Origin: Balaenoptera acutorostrata
Taxonomy: Eukaryota > Chordata > Mammalia > Artiodactyla > Balaenopteridae
Direction of reading: 5' to 3'
DNA length: 64,000 nt
Assembly: GCF_949987535.1 (NCBI RefSeq)
Contig: NC_080081.1
Location: forward strand, 49,441,153-49,505,152
The position numbers and the translations under genes were made by a program. A model generated the notes under the pieces. It did not search any database, was not told the origin of the DNA, and was given only the letters and a program-made list of their open reading frames with translations. Of this stretch, positions 35,045-46,235 are shown one piece after another (position 1 is the stretch's first letter; every line of letters begins with the position of its first letter).

Positions 35045-35190
35045 TAATTTTAGCAAATCACTTAAAGTCTCTAAACCTTAATATATTTCTATTTGAAATA
35101 TGATTAAAGACACTTGCATGATAGCATTGTCTTAGGTAGTAAATACAATAACATACATGAAAATACTATGTACTGATAGACATACAAATT
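35045..35190 (+). repeat. MIR SINE fragment
   Basis: TTAGCAAATCACTTAAAGTC, CTCTAAACCTTAATATATTT and a later ACATGAAAATACT-like piece fit MIR order. Diverged. Confidence 0.45.
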
Positions 35191-35630
35191 TATTCGTAGT
35201 AGTAGTAGTACTATTTATGCCAAGATGATTGAAATAATTAATTTTTAGAAATGGAGAGAAGACCCAAGTAGCAATATTTCACTGGAAGCACAGGTAAGAG
35301 GCAGGGCAATACTTGGGAATTTAACACTTAGACAAAAGGGGAGGTTTAGACCCAAAGGAGGAGTTTTAGTCTGAAGGACATTGACACTATAGTATGGAGA
35401 AAGTTGTGAGATAAAATCAGAATAAAACTGATAAGAAAGGACAAGGCAAAGCCATTTGTTAAAATTTTTGGTACTTATTTTCAGAACACAAACACAAAAT
35501 TGTGAGACAATAATTTACTTAGCAAACTTTCTACTTTATCTTTTAATACATAATTCAAGTGTTTGTTCTTCTCCACAGCTTTCTGCTATATCTGTAGAGA
35601 GAATGTTTTATTCTTTGCTCTAGTTTTTCC
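35191..35630. other. Unique sequence without a gene
   Basis: Nothing recognised. A GTAGTAGTA trinucleotide run lies near 35,196-35,210. Confidence 0.45.
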
Positions 35631-35708
35631 ATATCTATCTATCTATCTATATCTATCTATCATCTATCTATTTATCTATCATCTATCAGCTGTCTATCAT
35701 CTCTATCT
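35631..35708. repeat. (ATCT)n microsatellite, compound
   Basis: ATCT units interrupted by ATC and TTTATC variants, directly before the MLT1 LTR. Confidence 0.9.
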
Positions 35709-35711
35709 AAC

Positions 35712-36099
35712 TCATTAGCTTGGACTGTCATAACAGAATATGACATTTTGGGTGGCTTAAACAACAGAAATGTATTTTCTCTCAGTTCTGGAGGCTAGAA
35801 GTCCAAGATCAAGGTTCCATCAATACTGGTTTCTGGTGAGGCCTCTCTTTCTGAATTGCAAATGGTCACCTTCTCATACGGCCTTTCCTCTGTGTGTGTG
35901 GAGAGAGAGAGATTTCTGGTGTCTCTTCCTCTTCTTATAAGGACACCGGCCCTATCAGATTTGGGCACACAAGTACAACCTCATTTAACCTTAATTACCT
36001 TCTGAAAGGCCCTATCTCCAAATAGCACATTGGGGTTTAAGGTTTCAATATAGGAATTTTGTAGGACAGGGATAGGGTGTGTCCACAATTCAGTCCATG
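35712..36099 (-). mobile_element. MLT1 (MaLR) LTR, minus orientation
   Basis: The plus strand shows the complement of MLT1: CTTGGACTGTCATAACAGAA, CAGTTCTGGAGGCTAGAAGT, CCAAGATCAAGGTTCCATCA, TTCTTATAAGGACACCGGCC and CAATTCAGTCCATG at the far end. About 390 bases. Confidence 0.8.
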
Positions 36100-36618
36100 T
36101 TACTATCTAATATCTGTCTCTTTTCTCACTGTAGTTCTTAAAACTACTTTGCAATCAATTAAATGTTTTTCTTATTTTCCTTAAGGGTACTGATCTTGTC
36201 TAACTCTCTTTATATTTTTAACTTATACTGTGTTTCCTGGTATGCTGTGGTGCTCAATTAAAAAATGGTTTGTTTCTTGACTTGAATTGATAATAGATAA
36301 GATGCTAACAACAGGAGTTCTTTTACTTTTGTCTTCTGGGAAAGAACTGATATTGGCCTCACTGACACACCTGACCACTCTTCTGTGTTATCAGGCTCCT
36401 TCAATATCTCATTTAATAAACTTGATGGAGTATAATATTTCCCCTGGGAAATCACACTCTCTCTTCTATTAGAGTATGAAAAAATTTTAAAATATAACAT
36501 GTAATTTTGCCTCTTTCTAACATAATTCTTCACATTTTGTGGGAGGTAGAAGGGAGTGCAGTTGTAAAAAAAAAATGTACACAATAAATGCATTTAATAA
36601 AACCTCACGTTTCAAAGA

Positions 36619-36619
<1 letters not shown>
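36100..36619. other. Unique sequence without a gene
   Basis: Open frames on both strands (for example 36,258-36,593 minus) are not recognised and share no family features. Confidence 0.4.

Positions 36620-36661
<42 letters not shown>
36620..36661. repeat. (CA)n microsatellite, about 20 units
   Basis: Uninterrupted CA repeat of about 41 bases, likely polymorphic. Confidence 0.95.
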
Positions 36662-36665
<4 letters not shown>

Positions 36666-38523
36666 TTTTAACCTGCCTAGAATCTTTCAGAAAGGAATTC
36701 CAAACTAAAAGCATCAGATTCAAATGAACACAGTTTTGAAGCACCAAAAGAGTAGGCAGTCACATTCTGGTATTCTTTAAGCAATTGGTAGTTTGGAGTT
36801 TCCGCATTTGTAGAGTGTGCTGCTATGCTAATTGCCTTTCACATTGTGGATGGTTCTTTTTGTTAGATAGTAAATTTAGAGATCCTTTCTCCCCAACCTT
36901 CAAAATATTTTGAATTTCTTGCAAGGAAGAAATGAAATTACACTTAAAAACCTAGCCAGTATTTGGTTTGTCAACTTGAGTTAAGCCACTAGATAATCTA
37001 ACCCTTCAGACTTCTCATTTTGAAAACTGTTATGATGGTACTTGCAACCCACTTTTAAACACACATAACAGGAGGACTCTGGGGGTTAATTACATTAAAA
37101 AAATCTGCAAATTGCTTGGAGTTCCTTGGGGTTGGAGGCCACATTAATATAGCTGTCATTCTTTTCCTAGGCCTTGACCACATTTCTTTTAAAAGAAAAA
37201 GGTTTTCATCTTGTTTTCTAGAAACAGGACCTATGTTAGTAGTCCTGGTGCTTTATAGCATTGATGCAGCTGCCTACTGAACCGTTCAGAGCAACTTTCG
37301 ATCTGGAAACTTTGATTACATTTTATGATCACTCTCATAAGTTCAAAGAATTTGATCTGCATCCATCAGGCAAGTAGAAAGAGAAAAATATTTCCAAGCA
37401 TTATCACCAGCTTATCTTAGGTGAATCCTTCCAATAACATACTTCATGCACATTCAGCTTTTCATTGTTACCTTGAATGTAGATGTTTTGTGCTTTTGTG
37501 CTAATATTTTTAGAACTTACAGACATAAAATCATGAGCTTTGTAGAACCCGGAACTAATGTAGAATTTTGATATTAAGTGGTTTTAGGTCCTTGAGACCC
37601 ATTACCATTTTGAAAGGTTTCAGAAAGCAGAAGTACTTGTTTGATAAAACCAAGTAGCCACACATCAGACAATCATTTTGTAAAGGGCATGGAGCTTGGT
37701 GGAGCCAATATAATTTAAACTGCAGATGCTACACTAACCTTCTCCTGGGATTTGGAGGATCAGCTCTGGAGCTGCCATTTCAGAAGCTGTCTACTAAGCC
37801 ACATGTGGGAAAACTTAAAACAAATTAAGTCTTGGAAACATTTAATCCTAATGTTCTTCACTAACTTTATTAGACCTGAATAGAGAAATATTTGTTATCT
37901 GAGGACTACCACAGATACAATAAAATTTGGAGAGCTGTGAAAGTCAGAGGGTATCAAACTCCACTTGCAACTTGACAAAGAAACTTAAAAACACAAAGAG
38001 GCAGGCAGCTGTTTCATACTCTGGGAGACAGAGAAAAGATGGAATTTATGCTTGAAGGATGGCTGTTCACATAGGTTCATTTGACTTGATGCAACTCGAT
38101 GTCAAATTGTGACGAGAGTAAAGGATATCAGAAACCCTGAATTTTATCAGATGGTTTATGTAGGCTCTTTACAAGGTCACCTTAAGTTTCACTACAGAAC
38201 TACCAAGATTTCCTATTTTGTCAGAATACCATTACCACCTCTTGCAGCATCTATAACATTTTTTCAAAAACAATTTTCTTCGAAGTATTTATGCCACAGG
38301 CCTCCATATTTAATAAAGATGTCTCACTAAACTTCAAGGCATTTCTGAGCCCTTCATTTTTGTTGGCTTATTCTACAGTTAATTGGTAATCAATCTCTGT
38401 CAAGATGAGCAATTTGATCTACCTTAATGGAGTAGCAAGTTCAGTGGGGAAGTGATAAAAGTCATTTCATTTTAATATGACCTACACTGCAGGTATCGCA
38501 TGGGTTAGCACAGACATTCTGTT
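36662..38523. other. Long repeat-free region without a gene
   Basis: No transposon recognised in about 1.8 kb, unusual for this window. The part 37,090-37,480 has mixed composition and could be conserved non-coding DNA. The frame at 38,109-38,330 is not recognised. Confidence 0.4.
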
Positions 38524-38535
38524 TGCTTTTATGTT

Positions 38536-38897
38536 TTTTTTTTTTTTTTTTTTTTTTTAGAATGAGAGAAAGGTTTATATTTATTTATTTATTTATTTAT
38601 TTATTATTTTTGGCTGTGCTGGGTCTTTGGTTCGTGCGAGGGCTTTCTCCAGTTGCGGCAAGTGGGGGCCACTCTTCATCGCGGTGCGGGGACCGCTCTT
38701 CATCGCGGTGCGCGGGCCTTTCACTATCGCGGCCCCTCCCGTCGCGGGGCACAGGCTCCAGAAGCGCAGGCTCAGCAGCCGTGGCTCACGGGCCCAGCCG
38801 CTCCGCGGCATGTGGGATCCTCCCAGACCAGGGCTCGAACCCGTGTCTCCTGCATTAGCAGGCAGATTCTCAACCACTGCGCCACCAGGGAAGCCCC
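38536..38897 (-). mobile_element. CHR-type SINE, minus strand, with internal duplication and extra 3' piece
   Basis: Read minus: GGGGCTTCCCTGGTGGCGCA, an intact B box (complement at 38,832-38,841), the CHR body and an (AATA)n tail. Then about 20 bases of non-SINE sequence (38,559-38,579) precede a poly-A tail of about 25 bases. A 12-base target-site duplication TGCTTTTATGTT lies at 38,524-38,535 and 38,898-38,909. A unit with CTCTTCATCGCGGTGCG is present twice (38,672-38,688 and 38,696-38,712, period 24). The frames of 86-183 codons here are SINE translations. Confidence 0.9.
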
Positions 38898-38909
38898 TGC
38901 TTTTATGTT

Positions 38910-40856
38910 ATAGAGAAAGAAATATCCAGATTTATCATAGCTGTACTGATACTACATTTATATATAAAATATACATTAGTATGGTATATGATTATATATT
39001 AATTACAAATCTTTGGTCAAGCATTTACTGGTGCCTAGAACCATGCTATAATGTAGAAGTGTTTGGAATTTTAACAAATGACAGAGGCTATGTTTCCTTG
39101 TTAATCAATTCAGAAGTCTCCGTAGAAAAACAAATGGGACAATGCTTCAGGATTGGTGACACAACGAGAACAACTTGAGAGTTTGAATGTATAGTTTTAT
39201 TAGCTTCTGTAGCAGTGTGTTTAACCTCTGATATGTAATTAAACATCTCTCTGTCCTCCATATTGCAACTGAATTGATTTCATTACAGGAATCAGTTTCT
39301 TCATCTAGCACGAAAGGAAACTGTTCAGGTGACAGTCAAGAGAATATAAATGTAGTCCAGATGTTGACTTGAAAGGTTAAGAAAAGAATGATAATTAAGA
39401 AACATTTGCCTCTGATGTAGGGTTGTTCCAAAATCAGAGGGGTGAGAAGCAAAAGTCATGAAGAAATGTATTAGTATGAAATATCCAGTTCTAGAGCAAT
39501 TTCTATATAACACAATGTTAGTTGAATTACCAAGGATGAAAAATGTATAGATTCAATAACTAACCTATGGATGTCATTATGTATGTAATGTAAAGAATCC
39601 TGTTTGTTGTATGTGTATGCATGTGTATGCATATGTGTGTACTTCAGAGCCAGGAATAACTATGTATCTAGTGATTTATGCAGTGTCAAAGTTTATAGTT
39701 GTATTTTTGTTCTCATATTATGCTCTTAGTAATCACTATAATGCATCTAATGTTGAGCCCATGATCAGGAATACAGCCTATACTTAAATTGATTTATTTC
39801 TTTAGAAAATGTAAAGGTAGTTAAATTGTTAAAAGTAAACAACTCTCAGAAAGATATAAAATCCCAGGAAACATCTTATAATTTGGTTATATTAGTGTGT
39901 GTGTGTGAGAGAGAGAGAGAAAGAGAGAGAGAGTTTGTGTGCTGTGTGCATGTATTTGTATTCATATTATTTGAGTTTAATAGCAGGTAACAATCCCATG
40001 TGTTTGCACATGTGTAATTTTAGAATATTTAGAAACAGATCAAGCAATAAAATTAAATTATCTTGTCAGAACAACCAATATACAAGACTGAAGACTTTGC
40101 ATTTTGGATTAGTTTTATTGAAACAATAGCTAGGGTCCTGTGACTTTGTGCATGCTCAGCTTCATAAGTTACTTTGCAAATCAGTGGTATAAATTGTTAA
40201 TTTTACAGTTTTTCCAGTCAGTCCATGAATCTTAATCTGTGCTTTTGTTACATATAAATCATCAATAAATTGTAAAATTGTTGAATTCTGGTATAAGGGG
40301 ATTCTGGTAAGTGTATAAGATGCAGGTGACTACCTGTTGTCTAAATGTAAACTGAGTGAGTTAAACAACTTTATGTTGTTTGCTTGAAATACTCTACATA
40401 ACAACAAAACATGTTTTCCTACTCAAACTCACCCCAGAAAAACAATTAATTTATTTTCTGGACATTTTAAATCCTGTATCTTAAAATTATTTTATATTCA
40501 ATAATATATGAAAGTACATAACATTTTATAGATATTAAATTTTGAGGTTTTTCCTAGTATTTGATCTTTTCTATTTTAATTACTAGTTTCAGCACCATTG
40601 ATAACTATATTATCCTCCTGAATTTGTTCATTTGCAAACATAAACTTAGTCTTGATTTATTCTTTTCTATGTATTTGTTGTTGTTGTTGTTGGCAAAATT
40701 TACCAATATTGTTTGGAACATTTTTTTTTCACTTTTCCTTTTGTTCTCATTATCAGAATAACTGGTTGAATTCTAACTAACTACAGCAGTTTTATGTATT
40801 TTTTCCCCATCCTTTCAGAATAATTAACCCAGAAGCATTTATAACTTTCATCCCTA
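38910..40856. other. Unique A+T-rich sequence without a gene
   Basis: Contains TG-rich tracts near 39,601-39,645 and a TG/GA microsatellite at 39,895-39,949. No gene recognised. Confidence 0.45.
39895..39949. repeat. Compound (TG)n(GA)n microsatellite
   Basis: GTGTGTGTGTG passes directly into GAGAGAGAGAAAGAGAGA, then TG-rich sequence. The frame that starts within it is low complexity. Confidence 0.9.
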
Positions 40857-41300
40857 TGTTAGTCGGTGTTCTCTAGAGAAAAAAACAATAGATTTGTTGA
40901 GAGGAATTGGCTCACACAATTATGGGGGCTGAGAATTCCCACTATCTGCTGTCTGTAAGGTGGATACTCAAGAAAGCTGGTTGTGTAATTCAGTTCAAGT
41001 GTGAACACGTGAGAACCAGGGGACCAATGATTTAAACCCCAATCTGAGGGTCAGAGAAGATAGAATAATGTGTTTCAGCTCTATCAGTGAGGCAGGAAAA
41101 AAGGGATGAATTCCTCCTTCTGCTTTTTGTTCTATCTGGGCCCTCAGTAGATCGAATGATGCCCACCTACACTGGGGTGTGCAATCTACTTTACTGAGTC
41201 CACCCATTAGAATTATCCTCAAAGACAACATCCAGAAACAATGATTAATCTATGTATCCATGGCTCACTCAAGTTGCTGCATAAAATTAATGATCACAAC
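40857..41300 (-). repeat. Old LTR-like interspersed repeat, family not named
   Basis: GTTAGTCGGTGTTCTCTAGA, GAGGAATTGGCTCACACAAT, GAGAACCAGGGGACCAATGA, GATGAATTCCTCCTTCTGCT and CTTTACTGAGTCCACCCATT follow the order of a common mammalian LTR-type repeat in antisense. Naming would need a repeat search. Confidence 0.45.
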
Positions 41301-41372
41301 CTTATATCTTCTTTTTAAATATTTGCCCAGGTTTCCCATTGTGCATGAATTCCAATTTTCCTCTTATGCTTC

Positions 41373-42018
41373 TTTTTTTTTTTAACATCTTTATTGGAGT
41401 AAAATTGCTTTACAATGTTGTGTTAATTTCTGGTGTATAACAAAGTGAATCAGCTATATGTATACATTTATCCACATAACCCCTCTCTCTTGAGTATCCC
41501 TCTCACTCAGCAATCTCACTACTGGGCATATACCCTGAGAAAACCATAATTCAAAAAGGGACATGTACTACAATGTTCATTGCAGCACTATTTACAATAG
41601 CCAGGACATGGAAGCAACCTAAATGTCCATTGACAGATGAATGGATAAAAAAGATGTGGCACACATATACAGTGGAATATTACTCAGCCATAAAAAGAAA
41701 TGAAATTGAGTTATCTGTAGTGAGGTGGATGGACCTAGAGTCTGTCATACAGAGTGAAGTAAGTCAGAAAGAGAAAAACTAATACTGTATGCTAACACAT
41801 ATATATGAAATCTAAAAAAAATATATATATAGTTCTGAACCAAGAGGTAGGACAGGAATAAAGACACAGCCATAGGAAATAGACTTGAAGACATGGAGGG
41901 GAGAGAGGAAGCTGGGACAAAGTGAGAGAGTAGCATTGACATATATTCACTACCAAATGTAAAATAGATAGCTAGTGGGAAGCAGCTGCATAGCACAGTG
42001 AGATCAGCTTGGTGCTTT
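41373..42018 (-). mobile_element. L1 insertion with 5' inversion (twin priming)
   Basis: From left to right: T run (minus-strand poly-A tail, 41,373-41,383), then the complement of the last part of the cetartiodactyl L1 3'UTR to about 41,512. From 41,513 comes the plus-strand sequence of the ORF2 C-terminus and the preceding part of the 3'UTR, ending at CAGCTTGGTGCTTT (42,018). The two parts are neighbouring, non-overlapping pieces of one L1 end in opposite orientation. A short direct repeat GCTTCTT at 41,368-41,374 and 42,021-42,027 brackets the whole. This is the standard product of twin priming, in which a second primer on the other target strand is used on the L1 RNA. Confidence 0.85.
41513..41782 (+). 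pseudogene. L1 ORF2p C-terminal end inside the inverted segment
   Basis: Codes for the last 90 or so residues of L1 ORF2p: [21 protein letters not shown], [37 protein letters not shown], then SVVRWMDLESVIQSEVSQK, ending at a stop near 41,780. It has no promoter or N-terminal domains and reads opposite to the insertion's own direction. Low divergence from the family suggests a relatively young copy. Confidence 0.75.
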
Positions 42019-42330
42019 AAGCTTCTTGTTGAATAGCCTTCTTCATAATCCATATATTGTATATGATTTTTTTTTTCCATGAAGCATTCCATGCCTTGAA
42101 TGAAGGTTGATGATTCCTATTCTCTCCCCAAATGTATATGGAGTATTATTTTTTTATTTAGATTATTATAGTTAGAATTTGGATTTTCTAGGCTAGTATG
42201 TCTGAAGCTATTTTCTCATCTCTCAGATACTATACTAACAAGGCTTTTATTCTCTTATTCAACAATGCTATATCAAATTATTCCTGTGTGGTACCTGCTG
42301 CCCCACTGTTTGAAATACAGTGGTTAAAAA
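42019..42330. other. Unique sequence between two L1 insertions
   Basis: Nothing recognised. Confidence 0.45.
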
Positions 42331-44520
42331 GCATTCAGGTCTTGGGATGCAAGAATGGTTCAATATCCACAAATTAATCAATGTGATACACCACATTAAC
42401 AAATTGAAGGATAAAAATCATATGATCATCTCAATAGATGCAGAAAAAGCTTTTGACAAAATTCAACATCAATTCATGATAAAAACTCTCCACAAAGTGG
42501 GTATCAAGGGAACATACCTCAACGTAATAAAGACCATATAAGACAAGCCCAGAGCTAACAACATACTCAAAGATGAAAATCCTAAAGCATTTCTTCTAAG
42601 ATTAGGAACAAGAAGGTTGCCTACTTTCATCACTCTTATTCAACATTGTATTGGAATTCCTAGTCACATAAATCAGAAAAGAAAGTGAAAAAAAAAATAC
42701 AAATTGGAAAGGAAGAAGTAAAACTGTCACTGTTTGCAGATGACATGATACTATATGTAGAAAATCCTAAGAACACCACTAAAAACTACTAGAATTTTTC
42801 AATGAATTCAGTAAAGCTGCAGGATACAAAATTAATATACAGAAATCTGCTGTGTTTCTATACACTAACAATAAACTATCAGAAAAAGAAATTAAGAAAA
42901 CATTCTCATTCACAATCTCATTAAAAACAATAAAGTGTGTGGGAAAAACTCTAACTAAGGAGGTAAAAGGCCTATATTCAGAAAGCTATGACACTGATGA
43001 AAGAAATTGAAGATAACACAAACAGACAGAAAGATATACCATGCTCAAGGATTGAAAGAATTAATATTGTTAAAATGACCATACTACCCAAGGCAGTCTA
43101 CAGATTCAATGTAATCCCTATCAGAGTACCAATGGCATTTTTCACAGAACTAGAACAAATAATTCTAAAATTTGTATGAAAATCCCCAAAAGGCCAAAAC
43201 AATTTTGAAAAAGAAGAAAAAGACTGAAGGTATCATCATGTTCCCTGATTTCAAACTCCAGTACAAAGCTAAAGTAATCAAAACAGTATGTTTCTGGCAG
43301 AAACACAGACACAGAGATTAATGGAACCAAATAGAGATCCCAGAAATAAACCTAAATTTATACAGGCAATTAATCTCTGACAAAAGAGGCAAGAATACAC
43401 AATTGGGAAAAGACAACCTCTTCAATAAATGGTGTTGAGAAAACTGGATAGCTACATGCAAAATAATCAGACTGGATGACTTTCTTACCTCATATATAAA
43501 AATAAACTCAAAATGGATTAAAGACTTAGATGTAAGTTTTGAAACCATGAAACTACTAGAAAAAAGCATTTGCTGTATGCTCTTTGACATTGATGTTAGC
43601 AATTTTTTTGATATGTCTCCCTGTGAAAGGGAAACTCCAGTTAATAAAACTGGAAACTGGAAACTCCAGTTAATAAAAACAAAAATAAACAAATGGATTA
43701 CATCAAATTAAAAAGGTCTGCACAGTGAAGGAAACTATCAACAAAACAAAAAGACACCTGCTGAATGGGAGAAGATATTTGCAAATGATATATGCGATAA
43801 GGGGGTAATATCCAAAATATAGAAAAAAAGGCATACAGTTCAACAACAAAGAAACAAACGACTTGATTAAAAAATATGCAGCATATGTGAATAGACATTT
43901 ATCTAGAGAAGAGATATAGATGACCAATAGACACAGGAAAAGATGCTCAACATCACTAATCATCAGAGAAATGCAAATCATAGCCCCAATGAGATATCAC
44001 CTCACACCTGTCAAAATGGCTATTATCAAAAAGACCACAAATAACAAATGTTGGTGAGGATGTGGAGAAAAGAGAACTCTTGTGCATTGTTAGTGGGCAT
44101 GTAAATTGGTGCAGCCACTGTGGAAAATAGTATGGAAGTTCCTCAAAAAACTAAAAATAGATCAAGTGAGCAATTCCAGTCCTGGGTATATATCCAAAGA
44201 AAACAAAAGCACTAATTCAAAAAGATACATGCTCATCAATGTTCACTGCAGCATTATTTATAATAGCTAAGATATGGAAGCAATCTAAGCACTCATTAAT
44301 AGGTGAATGGATAAAGAAGATGTAGCATATTCACCTGTAGTATATTCACACACTGTGTGTATGTGTATATATATACACATACACACACAATGGAGTATTA
44401 CTCAACCATAAAAAGAATGAAATCTTACCGTTGTGACAACATGGATGGACCTAGGGGGTATTTTGCTAAGTGAAATAAGTCAGAAAAAAACAAATAATGT
44501 GTAATTTCCCTTATATGTGG
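42331..44520 (+). pseudogene. L1 ORF2p reverse-transcriptase and C-terminal remnant
   Basis: ORF2p is the L1 polymerase. Conserved pieces seen in order: [33 protein letters not shown] (the motif with a catalytic Asp is recognisable), [14 protein letters not shown], then [10 protein letters not shown] at 42,727-42,756, where FADD holds the paired catalytic aspartates and is intact. Later come [33 protein letters not shown], and further on KIFANDI and the Cys-rich tail. Several frameshifts and stops break it (the first frame ends at about 42,541; another at 43,179). The endonuclease domain is absent through 5' truncation. Confidence 0.8.
44354..44387. repeat. Perfect 34-base palindrome of TG/TA/CA
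   Basis: TGTGTGTATGTGTATAT at 44,354-44,370 is exactly complementary to ATATACACATACACACA at 44,371-44,387. It lies in the degenerate end of the L1 ORF2 copy. Confidence 0.9.
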
Positions 44521-44789
44521 ACTCAAAAATAACCCAAAACAAATGAACAAATACAACCAAGCAGAAACAGAATCATAGATACAGAGAAAGACAGATAATT
44601 GCCAGAGGGGAAAAGGGGTAAAGGGAGGCAAGAAATAGTTGAAGGAGATTAAGAGGTACAAACTTTCAGTTACAAAATAAACGAGTCATAGGTATGAAAT
44701 ACACGGTGTGGGGAAGTTAGTCAATGATTATGTAATGTCTTTGTATGGTGACAGATGACCAAGAAAAAGCATTCAGTTTCCTTACAGTC

Positions 44790-45235
44790 TTGGAGTTTTC
44801 ATTCTCATGAAGGAAGTTATTTTTTGAGATAATAGTTATTAGACAATAAGTAAAGTATAATTTCAAAAAATAATTTGAGGCTGTGATAAATGCTGTAAAG
44901 GAAGTACACAAGGTATTGTGTAAATGAAAAGCTGCTTCAGGCTGTGTGTCTAGGTAGGGAAGCTTCTGTGAGGAACTGAATGAGCTGATATCTGCAAAGA
45001 GGAGGAACCAGTCACTCAGAGGTCCTTAGAGAATAATTCTAGGAAGGAACATCGTAGGGGCCAAGGCCCTGAGGTGGGAATGATTTTGAGACTTAGCTGA
45101 CCTGCATGTTATGAGGTAGTAGTAAAAGTGGGGAAAGAAGTGCCACATAGAATCAGAAATGGACAGAGTCCAGTTGTGTAGGACCTTCTAGGCCATGGAA
45201 GAGAGTTTGGATTTTATTCTAGTGCAACCATAGCT
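44790..45235 (-). repeat. L2 LINE fragment, antisense
   Basis: GGGGCCAAGGCCCTGAGGTG, GTTGTGTAGGACCTTCTAGG and GAGTTTGGATTTTATTCTAG are the complement of L2 3' sequence in family order. Confidence 0.6.
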
Positions 45236-45984
45236 TAATGTACATTTCTAAATGACCATGTTGTCTGTTTCCTCTATAGAAGGAATTCTCCTCTATGGCG
45301 AGGAGTCAGGGACACCAGGTGGGCATATACTTCATTAGCCTAAGCAATAATAAAAGCTCGCACCACAAGAACAGTGTTACCTCACTTTTTCTATATAAAA
45401 GGAGAGAGAAAATGTAAGAAAAAGAAGGGAGGTCAGAAGAAAGTTTCTTTCTAAAATAGAATAAGTATTTATACTTTATAATCATTTTATAATATCGTTT
45501 ACAAAAGATAAACATAAATTTTAAAGGAAGAAATAGCATCAGTCTTCCTAATAGTCAACCACTGTTTTTAATCATTTACTAGCCAACAGGTTTTATTCCG
45601 AAGCAAGAATAAAGCAACCTTCGGCTAAGAAAGTAACTACTCGCCAGATTTTCTAGAACAACATCTGGTTGGCAAATGCTATCTCACCATCAAAATCTAG
45701 TATTGCAGTGTTCATATTTATCCTTTGATGTTGTGATATAATTTCTTTTTTAAAACCAAGGTTCTGTATTTGGGGTCAAAAATGATTAATATTGTCCTCC
45801 TTGGGTAATTGTGGTTGCCAAGAAGTCGAGAGGTAAATATGTGGTCTCAGTGGTAGATGTGCAGAGGACTTCACATCCCGCCTGTTCAGTGGTCTATGTA
45901 ACCCTCGAAGCAGCTGAGTAATTTACCTGCACTCTACCCAAGGAATACTTTTTACAGTTTAAAAATATTTTGCAAGACAGATTC
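45236..45984. other. Unique sequence without a gene
   Basis: Nothing recognised. Confidence 0.45.
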
Positions 45985-46235
45985 AATATATCTATGATTT
46001 CTTAACTACCTCCTGTATGCCAGGCAATATGCTAAGAATTTCTATAATGTTATCTCACTTAATTTTCAAAATAGTCCTGTGATATGGGTATTACTAGCCC
46101 AATTTAAAATATTAAAGGAAGAAAGAAATTAAATTTTTGCCCACGGTGACAGTTTGTAGATATCACAACTAGGACTAAAATCCAGATCATGTTGGTAAGC
46201 AGAGATCTCCTGACTCCAAAGACCATCCTCTTAAG
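45985..46235 (-). repeat. MIR SINE, antisense
   Basis: CCTCCTGTATGCCAGGCAAT, GTTATCTCACTTAATTTTCA, GTCCTGTGATATGGGTATTA and GCAGAGATCTCCTGACTCC follow the complement of MIR. Confidence 0.7.

Larger units (their letters stand above)
42331..44755 (+). mobile_element. 5'-truncated L1 (ORF2 RT domain to 3'UTR)
   Basis: Begins abruptly in ORF2 at [11 protein letters not shown] and runs through the reverse transcriptase, the connection region and the Cys-rich C-terminus into an L1M-like 3'UTR, ending near 44,755 next to an L2 piece. About 2.4 kb. A 29-base unit is duplicated at 43,630-43,679. A perfect palindrome lies at 44,354-44,387. Confidence 0.8.

Noticed and set aside
35631..36661. CRISPR-like regular repeats
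   Set aside because: The periodic sequences are ATCT and CA microsatellites without spacers, in a mammalian genome.
38627..39178. 183-codon plus-strand open frame with Arg/Ala/Pro-rich sequence
   Set aside because: It is a translation of the antisense CHR SINE plus flank. The same peptide appears in frames of the other CHR copies at 33,406-33,691 and 60,812-61,121.
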